From the NCBI GenBank assembly GCA_026936335.1, contig JAPMXV010000025.1:124001-188000 (forward strand): a stretch of DNA of 64,000 nucleotides, read 5' to 3'. The translations under genes and the position numbers were made by a program. Under the pieces are notes generated by a model. It saw only the letters and a program-made list of their open reading frames with translations. It made no database searches and was not told the origin of the DNA. The DNA is from Mantamonas sphyraenae (taxonomy: Eukaryota > CRuMs > Mantamonadidae). Shown piece after piece: positions 9,130-19,100 of the stretch (the stretch's first letter is position 1; each line of letters opens with the position of its first letter).

Positions 9130-12100
9130 ATGAGGATGGTTGTCATTGTCGTGCTCATGCTCGTGGCGTGCCAAGTGCCCGGGGCCGACGGGGCCTGGAC
9201 ATGGCAAGAAACCAGTCGAGGTCTCTACGGGGCGGAGCTGGATGCTGTGGGGGTTTCTGTCTCCCCCAACGGTGACATTTACACGACAGGGAGAGTAAGT
9301 TTTTCATTGGACGGCTCCAGTCTCGCTGGACTCAGTGGTGACTTTTACGCGACAAAGTGGTCTCCCAACGGCACCAGGATTTGGACACGTGTGTGGGGAA
9401 CCTCCGTTACTGAGTATGGGGCAGATATAGCAGCCACCCCCGATGGGGGGGCGGCAGTTCTTGGCAGAACCTGGGGAGGGTTGTACGGTGCTGCGAATGC
9501 TGGAATGGTGCTCATCAAGGTGGATTCGGAAGGAAGTGAGCAGTGGGCGTCTCCTATCGGCGATGTTTCGATGGCTACCGGTGGAGTAGCATCTCTCTCA
9601 GACGGTTCTATGGTGGTCGTAGGATCTGCTGGAGGGTCAACTCTTGGTCAGCCATTCGCTGGAGGATCGCGTGACATTCTTGTCGGGAAATGGTTTCCGA
9701 ACGGAACAATGGCTTGGGCGAGGATGTTTGGATCCACTGCAGCTGACGATGTGCATGGAGTGGTCGTATCCTCGGGCGGCGAGGTATTTGTTTCGGGTGA
9801 CACAGAGGGGGCGCTGCCAGGCCAAACGCTGCAAGGAGGCTCAGACATTTTTTTGACCAAGCTGAGTGCAAACGGGACCGTTGAATGGATTCGCCAAATG
9901 GGTGGAAGTGGGAATGATGCCGGGTATGCCGTCGCAGCAACAAGCGACGGAGGAGTGCTCCAAACCGCGTCCACCTCGCAAGCTCTATTCGGTCCCAGTG
10001 CATATGGTGGAGATGATGCGGTTTTGGTGAAATGGGCCTCTAATGGCACCATAGAGTGGTCTCACCAATGGGGAGGCTCGGCTGCGGACTTAGCACGTGG
10101 CGTAGTTGTGCAAGCCAATTCGACAATCTTCGTCGGAGGCATCACCTACAGCCAGTCTATCGACGGGGCTTCCTTACAAGGAAGTGCTCCCGATGTGTTT
10201 ATCAGCAAGTTCACGTCGGATGGTCGCTTAAACGGAACCTTCAGGCTGGATTCCCATTCAACCTTCAACTCCATGGCGGTTCTTGATACCAACCTAACCG
10301 TCGTGGGCTTCACTACGGCGAGACCATTTCTACGCGTGATAGATTCCCCTCCCCGCGCTGGCTTTCTTGTGAACGTGTCCCCCAACGGAACCATCGCATG
10401 GGAGCGCCTGCACCAAAGTCCAACGTGGACCCCTAGCGCATGCACGGACTCTCTGGTCATGGACAACGGTGACGTTATCGCGACAGGATACGCACAAGGA
10501 TCGATGGACAATGCCATTGCGGTTGACATGCCGCAGACTTGGTCGGCCAGCTATTCGGAGGGGTATGCCACGAGCACCTGGTCTCTTCCCGGGCTTGTGG
10601 ATCAAGACCTGAGGGGACTAGCTTCAGCAGTTACTTCCAGCGGAGGTGTGATCACTTTGGGACTGCGAGGGTACCGTGTGGGCTTCGTTGACGTAAGCGA
10701 GAAGCAATTGTACACGGTGATCCGCCTGGCGAACGGCACTGTCCTCGATCCCCTCTCCCTGGAAGAATGGAGCGGCACAGCATATGTGAACGCTGGCAGT
10801 GTATCCTCTTTAGGGGTAGTCGCTGTGGTTGGATACACGAGTTCAACTGTGGATGGGCAGTCCGCACCCGGGGTTTCCATGTTTGCGGCAGCGTGGGCAG
10901 CAAACGGCACCAAGATTTGGTCATCCGTTTGGGGTTCAACCCAATTTGATTACGCATACGGAGTCGTGGTGGGTGCAGATGGAGAGGTGTTTGTGGTTGG
11001 CCGATCAACGGGCTCTGTGGACGGAAATCCCTCACTCGGGGCCGGTGATGCAATTCTAAGCAAGTTTTCATCGACAGGAGCTCGATTGTGGACTTCTCAG
11101 TGGGGTACGGCACAGGAGGAGCGTGCATATGGAGTTGCACTTGGTCGCAATGGAACCATTCTGGTTTGTGGCGGGACCGCAGGAGCGATGGCGGGTGCGA
11201 ACGCAGGTGGAGACGATGTCTTTTTGAGCTCATTCTTCCCCAACGGCACCTTGGCTTGGACACTGCAATGGGGAACCTCCTCCACTGACTACGGTCACGA
11301 TATTGCAGTTGGGAGCACGGGACTTGTGCTGGTGGCCGGCCGTACACGAGGAAACATGCAGACGGGAGCCTCGACCGCGAATGAGGACGTCTTTCTTTCA
11401 GCAGCTTCAGGCAATGGCACTCTTTTGTGGACGAGACAATGGGGAACGCAACAACACGATATCGGGTACAGCGTGGCCGTGAACGCACGTGGTCGAGTTT
11501 CTGTGTGTGGAATTTCATCTGGCGCTTTCAATTCGACCCGATACTTCGATCGTGAGCAAACTGCATTTGTATCTGCTGTGGAAACCATGTGTGCCCCTGG
11601 TGGAATCGTGTTGCAGCAGCCTACGACTCTTGCTGACGCGGAGTGTACTTCGTGCCCCATTGGGACATACAACCCTTCGTATGCGTCCGAGGAGTGCCTC
11701 CCATGTCCCACGGGAACGTACAGTGGAGTGGTGGGCGCATCGACCTGCACTGCCTGCTCAGCAGGCAAGTTCGCCAACACGACTGGCAGCGAACAGTGCA
11801 CCACGTGCCCGGCTGGCCTTTACAGTGCAGAAGCTTCGCCGGTATGTGACCAATGCGGTATTGGCACATATGGCAACGACACGATGTGCACACCGTGCCC
11901 CGAGAACACGTTCAACAACCAGACGGGGCAAACTCACTCGTCCGCATGCCTGCCTTGTCCAAATGGCACGAGGAGCTCATCTGGACAGGGTAGCTGCATA
12001 TCGTGCCCTCCTGCCTATGAATATGGAAACGGAAGCTGCGTGGCCTGCCCAGCGCACGCAGTTCACCCGTCGACCTTGTGTTTCACGTGTACAGGTTTAC

Positions 12101-15100
12101 CAACACGGTGCATCCAGGTTTCACTGAGAGAAAATCAGTATGAGTGGTGTTCTATCCACAGTCCTATCGTTGTCGAAACAAATAGCACAGAGTGGGCGTC
12201 AAGCATTCGCGTGCAACTCGGAGATGCTCCGGCCGACAGCCAATCCACATCGAGCGGCTCCCTGCATGTCACGTCGGCGCTTCCCATGGGTACATACCCG
12301 TTGTTCGTGACGCTTGGAGAAGCGAGCATCACATTGACGCAGACACTGCGTGTTGCAAGCCCCGTGCTGCCACTGCTGGTCGCACCGAAAGATCTGACCG
12401 CCAGCCTACAGATCATCAACTGCACGGGTGCCAACACAACCAAGTTGAGAGTGCGGTGTGGTCAGACTGTCCTTCCCGTGTACGCCACGGGATCGGGCCT
12501 CGTGGCAGATTTTCCACCCATGGACACATGTGCGTACACGTGGAGCGATGACGGTGGACAAACGTTTCGCGGCTCTGGACAGGTCATTCGGACCCAAGCA
12601 CCGATTGTGGAGAGCGTGTGGCCCTCGTCGGCACCGCTGGAACTGTTGGACTCCATGTTGCTTCGCGGACGCTTTGACTCTGTCGCTTCAGAGGAACTGA
12701 GAGTTCAATTCAACACAAGCACTTGGACATCTGCTCTGCAACCTGCTGTTCTCATCGCGAACGACAGCCTGAAGGTGACGGTTCCAAAGGGGTTTCCATT
12801 TCAGCCTCCTGTGCAGACGCTGTCCGTCTCGGTACAGCTGGTTGCCCCCTATGTCCAGGCCACTGGTGCATCCATCACCGTGTACAACGCCTCGGTTGAC
12901 AGCGTGTTCCCACAGCAATCACCTGAGCGCACTTCCCGACAGGTGACGATTGCTGGAACCGGCTTCCTGAACGTGACGACGGCACGTGTGTCCTTTCTCG
13001 CTGGCCAGAGTGATTGTACATTCCTTTCGGATACTTTGATGGTGGTCACCACGCCATCCATGCCTGCCTCTGTTGTCCCGGTGTCCTTGAGTCTCAACGG
13101 CGTGCAGTACGAACAATCGGCAAGCCTGTTCCACTTTGTTAGACCTGTGGTGGCGTCGACCTCCCCGAAGGAGCTCCCGTCGGGACGTGTGGTGCAGTTG
13201 GTTGTGTCTGGGTCTGGCTTCATCCAGGACGGTGAATTGCAGGTGCGCATCGGTGGCACACTGGTGCCCAGCTCCCGTGGCAACGACACTTGGGTCAACG
13301 TCACCACACCCGCTCTCGCCGTCGGGTCCTACGACGTGTCGGTCAGCAACAATGGTGGCATCACATCGTACTCCTTGCTGGGCTCTTCTCTCACCGTGTA
13401 CCCCCCGTCCACGTTTACGGCACGCACACCTGGCGGCGTCAGCGGTGCTGGAGGCACACCCATGCGATTGGATGGATTCATTCCCACAGTGCAGGACACG
13501 CCAAGTGTGGCATTGGACGACGGGCTGGGTTGGCGCAGTGTGTCTGTTGTGGCCACGCGCTCTGGCACAGATCGCATCGAGTTTGTGGCGCCTGCGTACA
13601 CGGGAGGTCAGTCATTGCCGCTGCAAGCACGGGTGTTGTTTGCCAACAACGGACAGGACTACGCAGACACCGGGTTGACGGTGACTGTGTTTGGAGGGAT
13701 GGCAGTGACACAGCTGGTGCCAGACAACAAGGCGGCGGGAGTGAGCACAAACATCACTGTGGTGGGCAGCGGGTTTGCAGACACGGGGAGCGTGGTGGTG
13801 GTGGTGGGAGACACACGGTATGCAGGGACGTACGTGTCGGACACACAGGTGGAGTTTACATCGCCTGCGAACCAGGCAGCCGGAGTGTACAGCCCGATTG
13901 GGGTGTCACTGGACGGGGGCGTGACGGTGGTGCCAAGCACGGTGGCAAGTGTGTCACTGACGGTGACACCGCGCACCATCAGCTGTCCGGAAAACAGCGA
14001 GCCAGGATCGGCAGCAGCAAGCACGGGCGACTGCGTGTGCAAACAACGATACTACACTCCCACAGGCAAGAGTGGGGTCAAGTGTGAACCGTGTCCGGCC
14101 AATGCAGAGTGTGCAGGCGGGCTTGCTGCACCCGTGGCGAACCCAGGCTTCTACAGCACGGGAGTGGGGTTCAACTATCAGTTTACACGATGTGCAGTGT
14201 CGACAGCGTGTCTGGGAGGAGGTGACGGGACACTGTGTTCGGCTGGGTACGAAGGGCTGATGTGCGGTCAGTGTTCGGTGGGGTACTACCGGCTGGGAGA
14301 CACGTGTCAGCCATGCACAGAAGAGCAAGGGGGCACGCTGGTGCTGTTCTTTGCGCTGTTTGTGGCGTATCTGTGGTTTGTGAAGCGACAGGTACGCAAG
14401 ACAAGCCGAGGGGTAGTGACACTCGCAATCACTCATCTGCAGGTGATGGCCACGTTTGCAGAGTTCCGCCTGAGCTGGCCGCGGGACGTGCGGCGTGTGT
14501 TGAACGTGTTTTCGCTGACCAATGTGAACGTGGACACGGTGGCACCGGAGTGCACGCTGACGAGCACGTGGACGTACGAAGACCGGTTCTGGATGACGAT
14601 GCTTGTGCCTGTGGTGCTTGTGGCGGGTCTGTTGCTGCGTGTGCTGGTGCAATTCTTGCACCATCAGTTTGTGGTGCGGTACCGGACGGACATGAGTGCT
14701 CGGTTCCCGTCACTGGTTGGGTTTCCGGACGCATCGCGCAGCAAGATTGTGTACTTGGTGTCACTGGCGCGGTACAAGTTGTTCAGCAGCTTGCTGGTAG
14801 AGAGCGAGGCGGTGGATTCGGACACGTGGAGGCACCTTGTGAACGAGACGCTGTTCTCGCTTGGCCTGTTGTACATTCCGATGTCGTCGCGAGTGCTGGA
14901 GATGTTTGACTGCACCACACTGGCCAATGGCAAGGTGGTGCTGGACGCACTGCCGACGGAGGAGTGTTGGGGTGGGCCTGAGACGATGCACGCACGCATG
15001 GTGCCGGCGGGACTTGCGTTTGTGGCGCTGTATGTGGTGGGGGTGCCGCTGGTGTTCTTTGCCATCATGATGACGGCGCAGGATGTGGAGAAGCGACACG

Positions 15101-16086
15101 AGGATCGGTTTGAGCAGCGGTTCTCGTCGATCTACAACAAGTACGACGAGCGGTACTACTGGTTCGAGGCACTTGTGCTGCTGCGCAAGTTGGGAGTGGT
15201 GACGGTGAAGATCTTTGCGACGACTCTGCCGGCGGTGCAGGGAGTGGCGGGGATGATTGTTTTGGGGGGAGCGACGCTGGTGCAGTTTGCGAAACGGCCG
15301 TACAAGACGAGGGCGCAGAACACACTGGAGAGCACGATGTTTGTGCAGTCGCTGCTGCTGCTGGCCTTGGGCATGCTGTTTTACACCGGATCGCTCGGGA
15401 ACGACCTGCTAGTTGCCGTATGGGATGCCTTTGCCACCACAACTGCCGTTTCGGTGGTCGTGGTTGCCTTTGTGTTTCTCTGTGTTGAAGTGTACTTCTC
15501 TGCGATGGATAGAAGGATTGCACTGCTCAAGAATGATGCAAGCAAGGAGATGCTGGAAAGGTGGACGCATGAGTATCGAAAGGTTGTGCAGCCCGACTTT
15601 TACGCAAGCATGGACAAGGTTGCATTGCGTAGCCTCTCTGAAGACGAACTGCGCCTTCTGCTTCGTGCAGTGGACAAGGTGAACACCAGCATGGACGATC
15701 CGGTCACGATGCAAACTATTGCTTTCCACGAGGCGTGTGAACGCGTGATCAAACCCGCGCGAACCGTGGAGGTGCTTTCAAAGCTACTTGACGTGAGCAG
15801 TGATACCACGCAACGCAGATCGCTGCGAGACATCATTGTAAAGATCTCTGTGGGGGCTCGGCGCAAAAAGACCCACTCATCGAACATCAGCATGGACTTG
15901 GTGGACGCAAGAGAGCGGCAATCGCAACGGCTTTCCAAGGCCATCCCGAACGAAGATATTGAACTTCAAACACTGGCCTCACGGAGGGGGTCCGCTTTGA
16001 GTGGCATGGAACGAAGGGGCTCCGAATTGAGTGCGTTTCGAGCACGCAGGCTTGCGGAACAAAAATCCGCGGACGCGGAGGTGTGA
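9130..16086 (+). CDS. RECa: giant SBBP beta-propeller / GCC2-GCC3 / IPT multi-pass receptor-like protein
   Basis: The frame is open from 9067 (GTG), but the ATG pair at 9130/9136 opens a clean signal peptide (MRMVVIVVLMLVACQVPG), so I start at 9130: 2318 aa, no coding intron. Order: signal (1-22); SBBP-type propeller repeats (about 25-815) with the recurring D-x-F-L-x-K, N-G-T and W-T-R-x-W-G-T motifs; GCC2/GCC3 Cys-rich repeats (about 821-988, C-x-x-C-x-x-G-T-Y/F pattern); IPT/TIG and Ig-like domains (about 1007-1615); an EGF/furin-like Cys module (1617-1733); eight or nine membrane helices (1736-2121); and a charged cytosolic tail of about 200 residues. Many N-G-T/N-x-S sites suggest glycosylation. 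Probably a cell-surface receptor or adhesin; the ligand is unknown. The tail has no catalytic motif that I recognise. It is divergent from SPa, and its 3' end lies 27 bp from the stop of RECb. Nucleotides 13171-15402 are almost identical to RECb, but the propeller region is not. Confidence 0.85.
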   Translation: MRMVVIVVLMLVACQVPGADGAWTWQETSRGLYGAELDAVGVSVSPNGDIYTTGRVSFSLDGSSLAGLSGDFYATKWSPNGTRIWTRVWGTSVTEYGADIAATPDGGAAVLGRTWGGLYGAANAGMVLIKVDSEGSEQWASPIGDVSMATGGVASLSDGSMVVVGSAGGSTLGQPFAGGSRDILVGKWFPNGTMAWARMFGSTAADDVHGVVVSSGGEVFVSGDTEGALPGQTLQGGSDIFLTKLSANGTVEWIRQMGGSGNDAGYAVAATSDGGVLQTASTSQALFGPSAYGGDDAVLVKWASNGTIEWSHQWGGSAADLARGVVVQANSTIFVGGITYSQSIDGASLQGSAPDVFISKFTSDGRLNGTFRLDSHSTFNSMAVLDTNLTVVGFTTARPFLRVIDSPPRAGFLVNVSPNGTIAWERLHQSPTWTPSACTDSLVMDNGDVIATGYAQGSMDNAIAVDMPQTWSASYSEGYATSTWSLPGLVDQDLRGLASAVTSSGGVITLGLRGYRVGFVDVSEKQLYTVIRLANGTVLDPLSLEEWSGTAYVNAGSVSSLGVVAVVGYTSSTVDGQSAPGVSMFAAAWAANGTKIWSSVWGSTQFDYAYGVVVGADGEVFVVGRSTGSVDGNPSLGAGDAILSKFSSTGARLWTSQWGTAQEERAYGVALGRNGTILVCGGTAGAMAGANAGGDDVFLSSFFPNGTLAWTLQWGTSSTDYGHDIAVGSTGLVLVAGRTRGNMQTGASTANEDVFLSAASGNGTLLWTRQWGTQQHDIGYSVAVNARGRVSVCGISSGAFNSTRYFDREQTAFVSAVETMCAPGGIVLQQPTTLADAECTSCPIGTYNPSYASEECLPCPTGTYSGVVGASTCTACSAGKFANTTGSEQCTTCPAGLYSAEASPVCDQCGIGTYGNDTMCTPCPENTFNNQTGQTHSSACLPCPNGTRSSSGQGSCISCPPAYEYGNGSCVACPAHAVHPSTLCFTCTGLPTRCIQVSLRENQYEWCSIHSPIVVETNSTEWASSIRVQLGDAPADSQSTSSGSLHVTSALPMGTYPLFVTLGEASITLTQTLRVASPVLPLLVAPKDLTASLQIINCTGANTTKLRVRCGQTVLPVYATGSGLVADFPPMDTCAYTWSDDGGQTFRGSGQVIRTQAPIVESVWPSSAPLELLDSMLLRGRFDSVASEELRVQFNTSTWTSALQPAVLIANDSLKVTVPKGFPFQPPVQTLSVSVQLVAPYVQATGASITVYNASVDSVFPQQSPERTSRQVTIAGTGFLNVTTARVSFLAGQSDCTFLSDTLMVVTTPSMPASVVPVSLSLNGVQYEQSASLFHFVRPVVASTSPKELPSGRVVQLVVSGSGFIQDGELQVRIGGTLVPSSRGNDTWVNVTTPALAVGSYDVSVSNNGGITSYSLLGSSLTVYPPSTFTARTPGGVSGAGGTPMRLDGFIPTVQDTPSVALDDGLGWRSVSVVATRSGTDRIEFVAPAYTGGQSLPLQARVLFANNGQDYADTGLTVTVFGGMAVTQLVPDNKAAGVSTNITVVGSGFADTGSVVVVVGDTRYAGTYVSDTQVEFTSPANQAAGVYSPIGVSLDGGVTVVPSTVASVSLTVTPRTISCPENSEPGSAAASTGDCVCKQRYYTPTGKSGVKCEPCPANAECAGGLAAPVANPGFYSTGVGFNYQFTRCAVSTACLGGGDGTLCSAGYEGLMCGQCSVGYYRLGDTCQPCTEEQGGTLVLFFALFVAYLWFVKRQVRKTSRGVVTLAITHLQVMATFAEFRLSWPRDVRRVLNVFSLTNVNVDTVAPECTLTSTWTYEDRFWMTMLVPVVLVAGLLLRVLVQFLHHQFVVRYRTDMSARFPSLVGFPDASRSKIVYLVSLARYKLFSSLLVESEAVDSDTWRHLVNETLFSLGLLYIPMSSRVLEMFDCTTLANGKVVLDALPTEECWGGPETMHARMVPAGLAFVALYVVGVPLVFFAIMMTAQDVEKRHEDRFEQRFSSIYNKYDERYYWFEALVLLRKLGVVTVKIFATTLPAVQGVAGMIVLGGATLVQFAKRPYKTRAQNTLESTMFVQSLLLLALGMLFYTGSLGNDLLVAVWDAFATTTAVSVVVVAFVFLCVEVYFSAMDRRIALLKNDASKEMLERWTHEYRKVVQPDFYASMDKVALRSLSEDELRLLLRAVDKVNTSMDDPVTMQTIAFHEACERVIKPARTVEVLSKLLDVSSDTTQRRSLRDIIVKISVGARRKKTHSSNISMDLVDARERQSQRLSKAIPNEDIELQTLASRRGSALSGMERRGSELSAFRARRLAEQKSADAEV
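13171..15402 (+). repeat. Inner arm (left): near-identical IPT-to-membrane segment
   Basis: Encodes the last IPT domains, the Cys module and most of the membrane region of RECa. It matches the reverse complement of 16600-18829 with very few differences, including the one-G indel. The junctions are sharp: similarity falls abruptly on both sides (E-L-P-S-G on entry, G-S-L-G-N on exit). Confidence 0.85.
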
Positions 16087-16113
16087 ATCCAATGCAGATT
16101 TTCTTTACAGACA

Positions 16114-19100
16114 TCAGGAAACGCGCACATTGGCATGCAACTTCCCACTCTCTTCACCCAGCCGGAGAAGAAACTTGATTGTTGCCTCTTGCACGTCGCT
16201 GGCAAGGCCTTCGTTCAAGCAGAAGGCGAGCCACCTTTTGCTCACCGATGGACCCATCACTCCCATGATGCTTTCGAAAAGAGCCTGAGTGAAAAGAGCA
16301 GAGTCGCTTGTATCTTCTGCACGCAAGGTCTTCACAGCGTGAATCGCTTGCAGCAGGGTTTCCTCATCGGTCGAGTCTGCCACCTGTTGCAAACGCATCA
16401 AGTAGTCTTGCCCAATCACAGGCGACATCTCAGACACAAGGGTGCGGACAACCCCGTGCTGGCGCCCATCGCGCTGGCTTGCCATCCAACTCTCGTTGAA
16501 TTTTGTGGTGAGATCGACAATGGACACGAACACGATGACACCCAGGATGGAGAGCGCCACAGCAAGTGTTGCGATCTCCCACACGGATGCCAGTAGGGCG
16601 TTCCCGAGCGATCCGGTGTAAAACAGCATGCCCAAGGCCAGCAGCAGCAGCGACTGCACAAACATCGTGCTCTCCAGTGTGTTCTGCGCCCTCGTCTTGT
16701 ACGGCCGTTTCGCAAACTGCACCAGCGTCGCTCCCCCAAAACAATCATCCCCGCCACTCCCTGCACCGCCGGCAGAGTCGTCGCAAAGATCTTCACCGTC
16801 ACCACTCCCAACTTGCGCAGCAGCACAAGTGCCTCGAACCAGTAGTACCGCTCGTCGTACTTGTTGTAGATCGACGAGAACCGCTGCTCAAACCGATCCT
16901 CGTGTCGCTTCTCCACATCCTGCGCCGTCATCATGATGGCAAAGAACACCAGCGGCACCCCCACCACATACAGCGCCACAAACGCAAGTCCCGCCGGCAC
17001 CATGCGTGCGTGCATCGTCTCAGGCCCACCCCAACACTCCTCCGTCGGCAGTGCGTCCAGCACCACCTTGCCATTGGCCAGTGTGGTGCAGTCAAACATC
17101 TCCAGCACTCGCGACGACATCGGAATGTACAACAGGCCAAGCGAGAACAGCGTCTCGTTCACAAGGTGCCTCCACGTGTCCGAATCCACCGCCTCGCTCT
17201 CTACCAGCAAGCTGCTGAACAACTTGTACCGCGCCAGTGACACCAAGTACACAATCTTGCTGCGCGATGCGTCCGGAAACCCAACCAGTGACGGGAACCG
17301 AGCACTCATGTCCGTCCGGTACCGCACCACAAACTGATGGTGCAAGAATTGCACCAGCACACGCAGCAACAGACCCGCCACAAGCACCACAGGCACAAGC
17401 ATCGTCATCCAGAACCGGTCTTCGTACGTCCACGTGCTCGTCAGCGTGCACTCCGGTGCCACCGTGTCCACGTTCACATTGGTCAGCGAAAACACGTTCA
17501 ACACACGCCGCACGTCCCGCGGCCAGCTCAGGCGGAACTCTGCAAACGTGGCCATCACCTGCAGATGAGTGATTGCGAGTGTCACTACCCCTCGGCTTGT
17601 CTTGCGTACCTGTCGCTTCACAAACCACAGATACGCCACAAACAGCGCAAAGAACAGCACCAGCGTGCCCCCTTGCTCTTCTGTGCATGGCTGACACGTG
17701 TCTCCCAGCCGGTAGTACCCCACCGAACACTGACCGCACATCAGCCCTTCGTACCCAGCCGAACACAGTGTCCCGTCACCTCCTCCCAGACACGCTGTCG
17801 ACACTGCACATCGTGTAAACTGATAGTTGAACCCCACTCCCGTGCTGTAGAAGCCTGGGTTCGCCACGGGTGCAGCAAGCCCGCCTGCACACTCTGCATT
17901 GGCCGGACACGGTTCACACTTGACCCCACCCTTGCCTGTGGGAGTGTAGTATCGTTGTTTGCACACGCAGTCGCCCGTGCTTGCTGCTGCCGATCCTGGC
18001 TCGCTGTTTTCCGGACAGCTGATGGTGCGCGGTGTCACCGTCAGTGACACACTTGCCACCGTGCTTGGCACCACCGTCACGCCCCCGTCCAGTGACACCC
18101 CAATCGGGCTGTACACTCCGGCTGCCTGGTTCGCAGGCGATGTAAACTCCACCTGTGTGTCCGACACGTACGTCCCTGCATACCGTGTGTCTCCCACCAC
18201 CACCACCACGCTCCCCGTGTCTGCAAACCCGCTGCCCACCACAGTGATGTTTGTGCTCACTCCCGCCGCCTTGTTGTCTGGCACCAGCTGTGTCACTGCC
18301 ATCCCTCCAAACACAGTCACCGTCAACCCGGTGTCTGCGTAGTCCTGTCCGTTGTTGGCAAACAACACCCGTGCTTGCAGCGGCAATGACTGACCTCCCG
18401 TGTACGCAGGCGCCACAAACTCGATGCGATCTGTGCCAGAGCGCGTGGCCACAACAGACCCACTGCGCCAACCCAGCCCGTCGTCCAATGCCACACTTGG
18501 CGTGTCCTGCACTGTGGGAATGAATCCATCCAATCGCATGGGTGTGCCTCCAGCACCGCTGACGCCGCCAGGTGTGCGTGCCGTAAACGTGGACGGGGGG
18601 TACACGGTGAGAGAAGAGCCCAGCAAGGAGTACGATGTGATGCCACCATTGTTGCTGACCGACACGTCGTAGGACCCGACGGCGAGAGCGGGTGTGGTGA
18701 CGTTGACCCAAGTGTCGTTGCCACGGGAGCTGGGCACCAGTGTGCCACCGATGCGCACCTGCAATTCACCGTCCTGGATGAAGCCAGACCCAGACACAAC
18801 CAACTGCACCACACGTCCTGACGGGAGCTCTCTCGGAAACAAGCTGTGCGCACGTGCCACGACGGAGCCCACTGCTTGTGGCGCGTTGACAAAGGTCACT
18901 CCATCAAATGATACGCTGATGGGAACCACGGGGTGTTGCAGCGACGGGGCTTGCAGACGAATGGTGCTGCTGGACAACACCCAACTCGGGATCGCCATGC
19001 TACCAAGCATCGCCTGGATACCTCGAGGCGGACCAAAGCCGCTTCCAATGAGCGTTATGTTGCGCGACACTCTCTCGGGCACCATTGTTGGCTGGACGGA

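Larger units (their letters stand above)
6675..9214 (+). repeat. Outer arm (left) of an imperfect palindrome
   Basis: Covers most of SPa, the divergent promoter and the first 28 codons of RECa. It matches the reverse complement of about 22613-25150 with only scattered substitutions and small indels. Identity stops right after the RECa signal peptide (W-T-W-Q-E) on one side and inside SPa exon 2 on the other. Confidence 0.85.
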
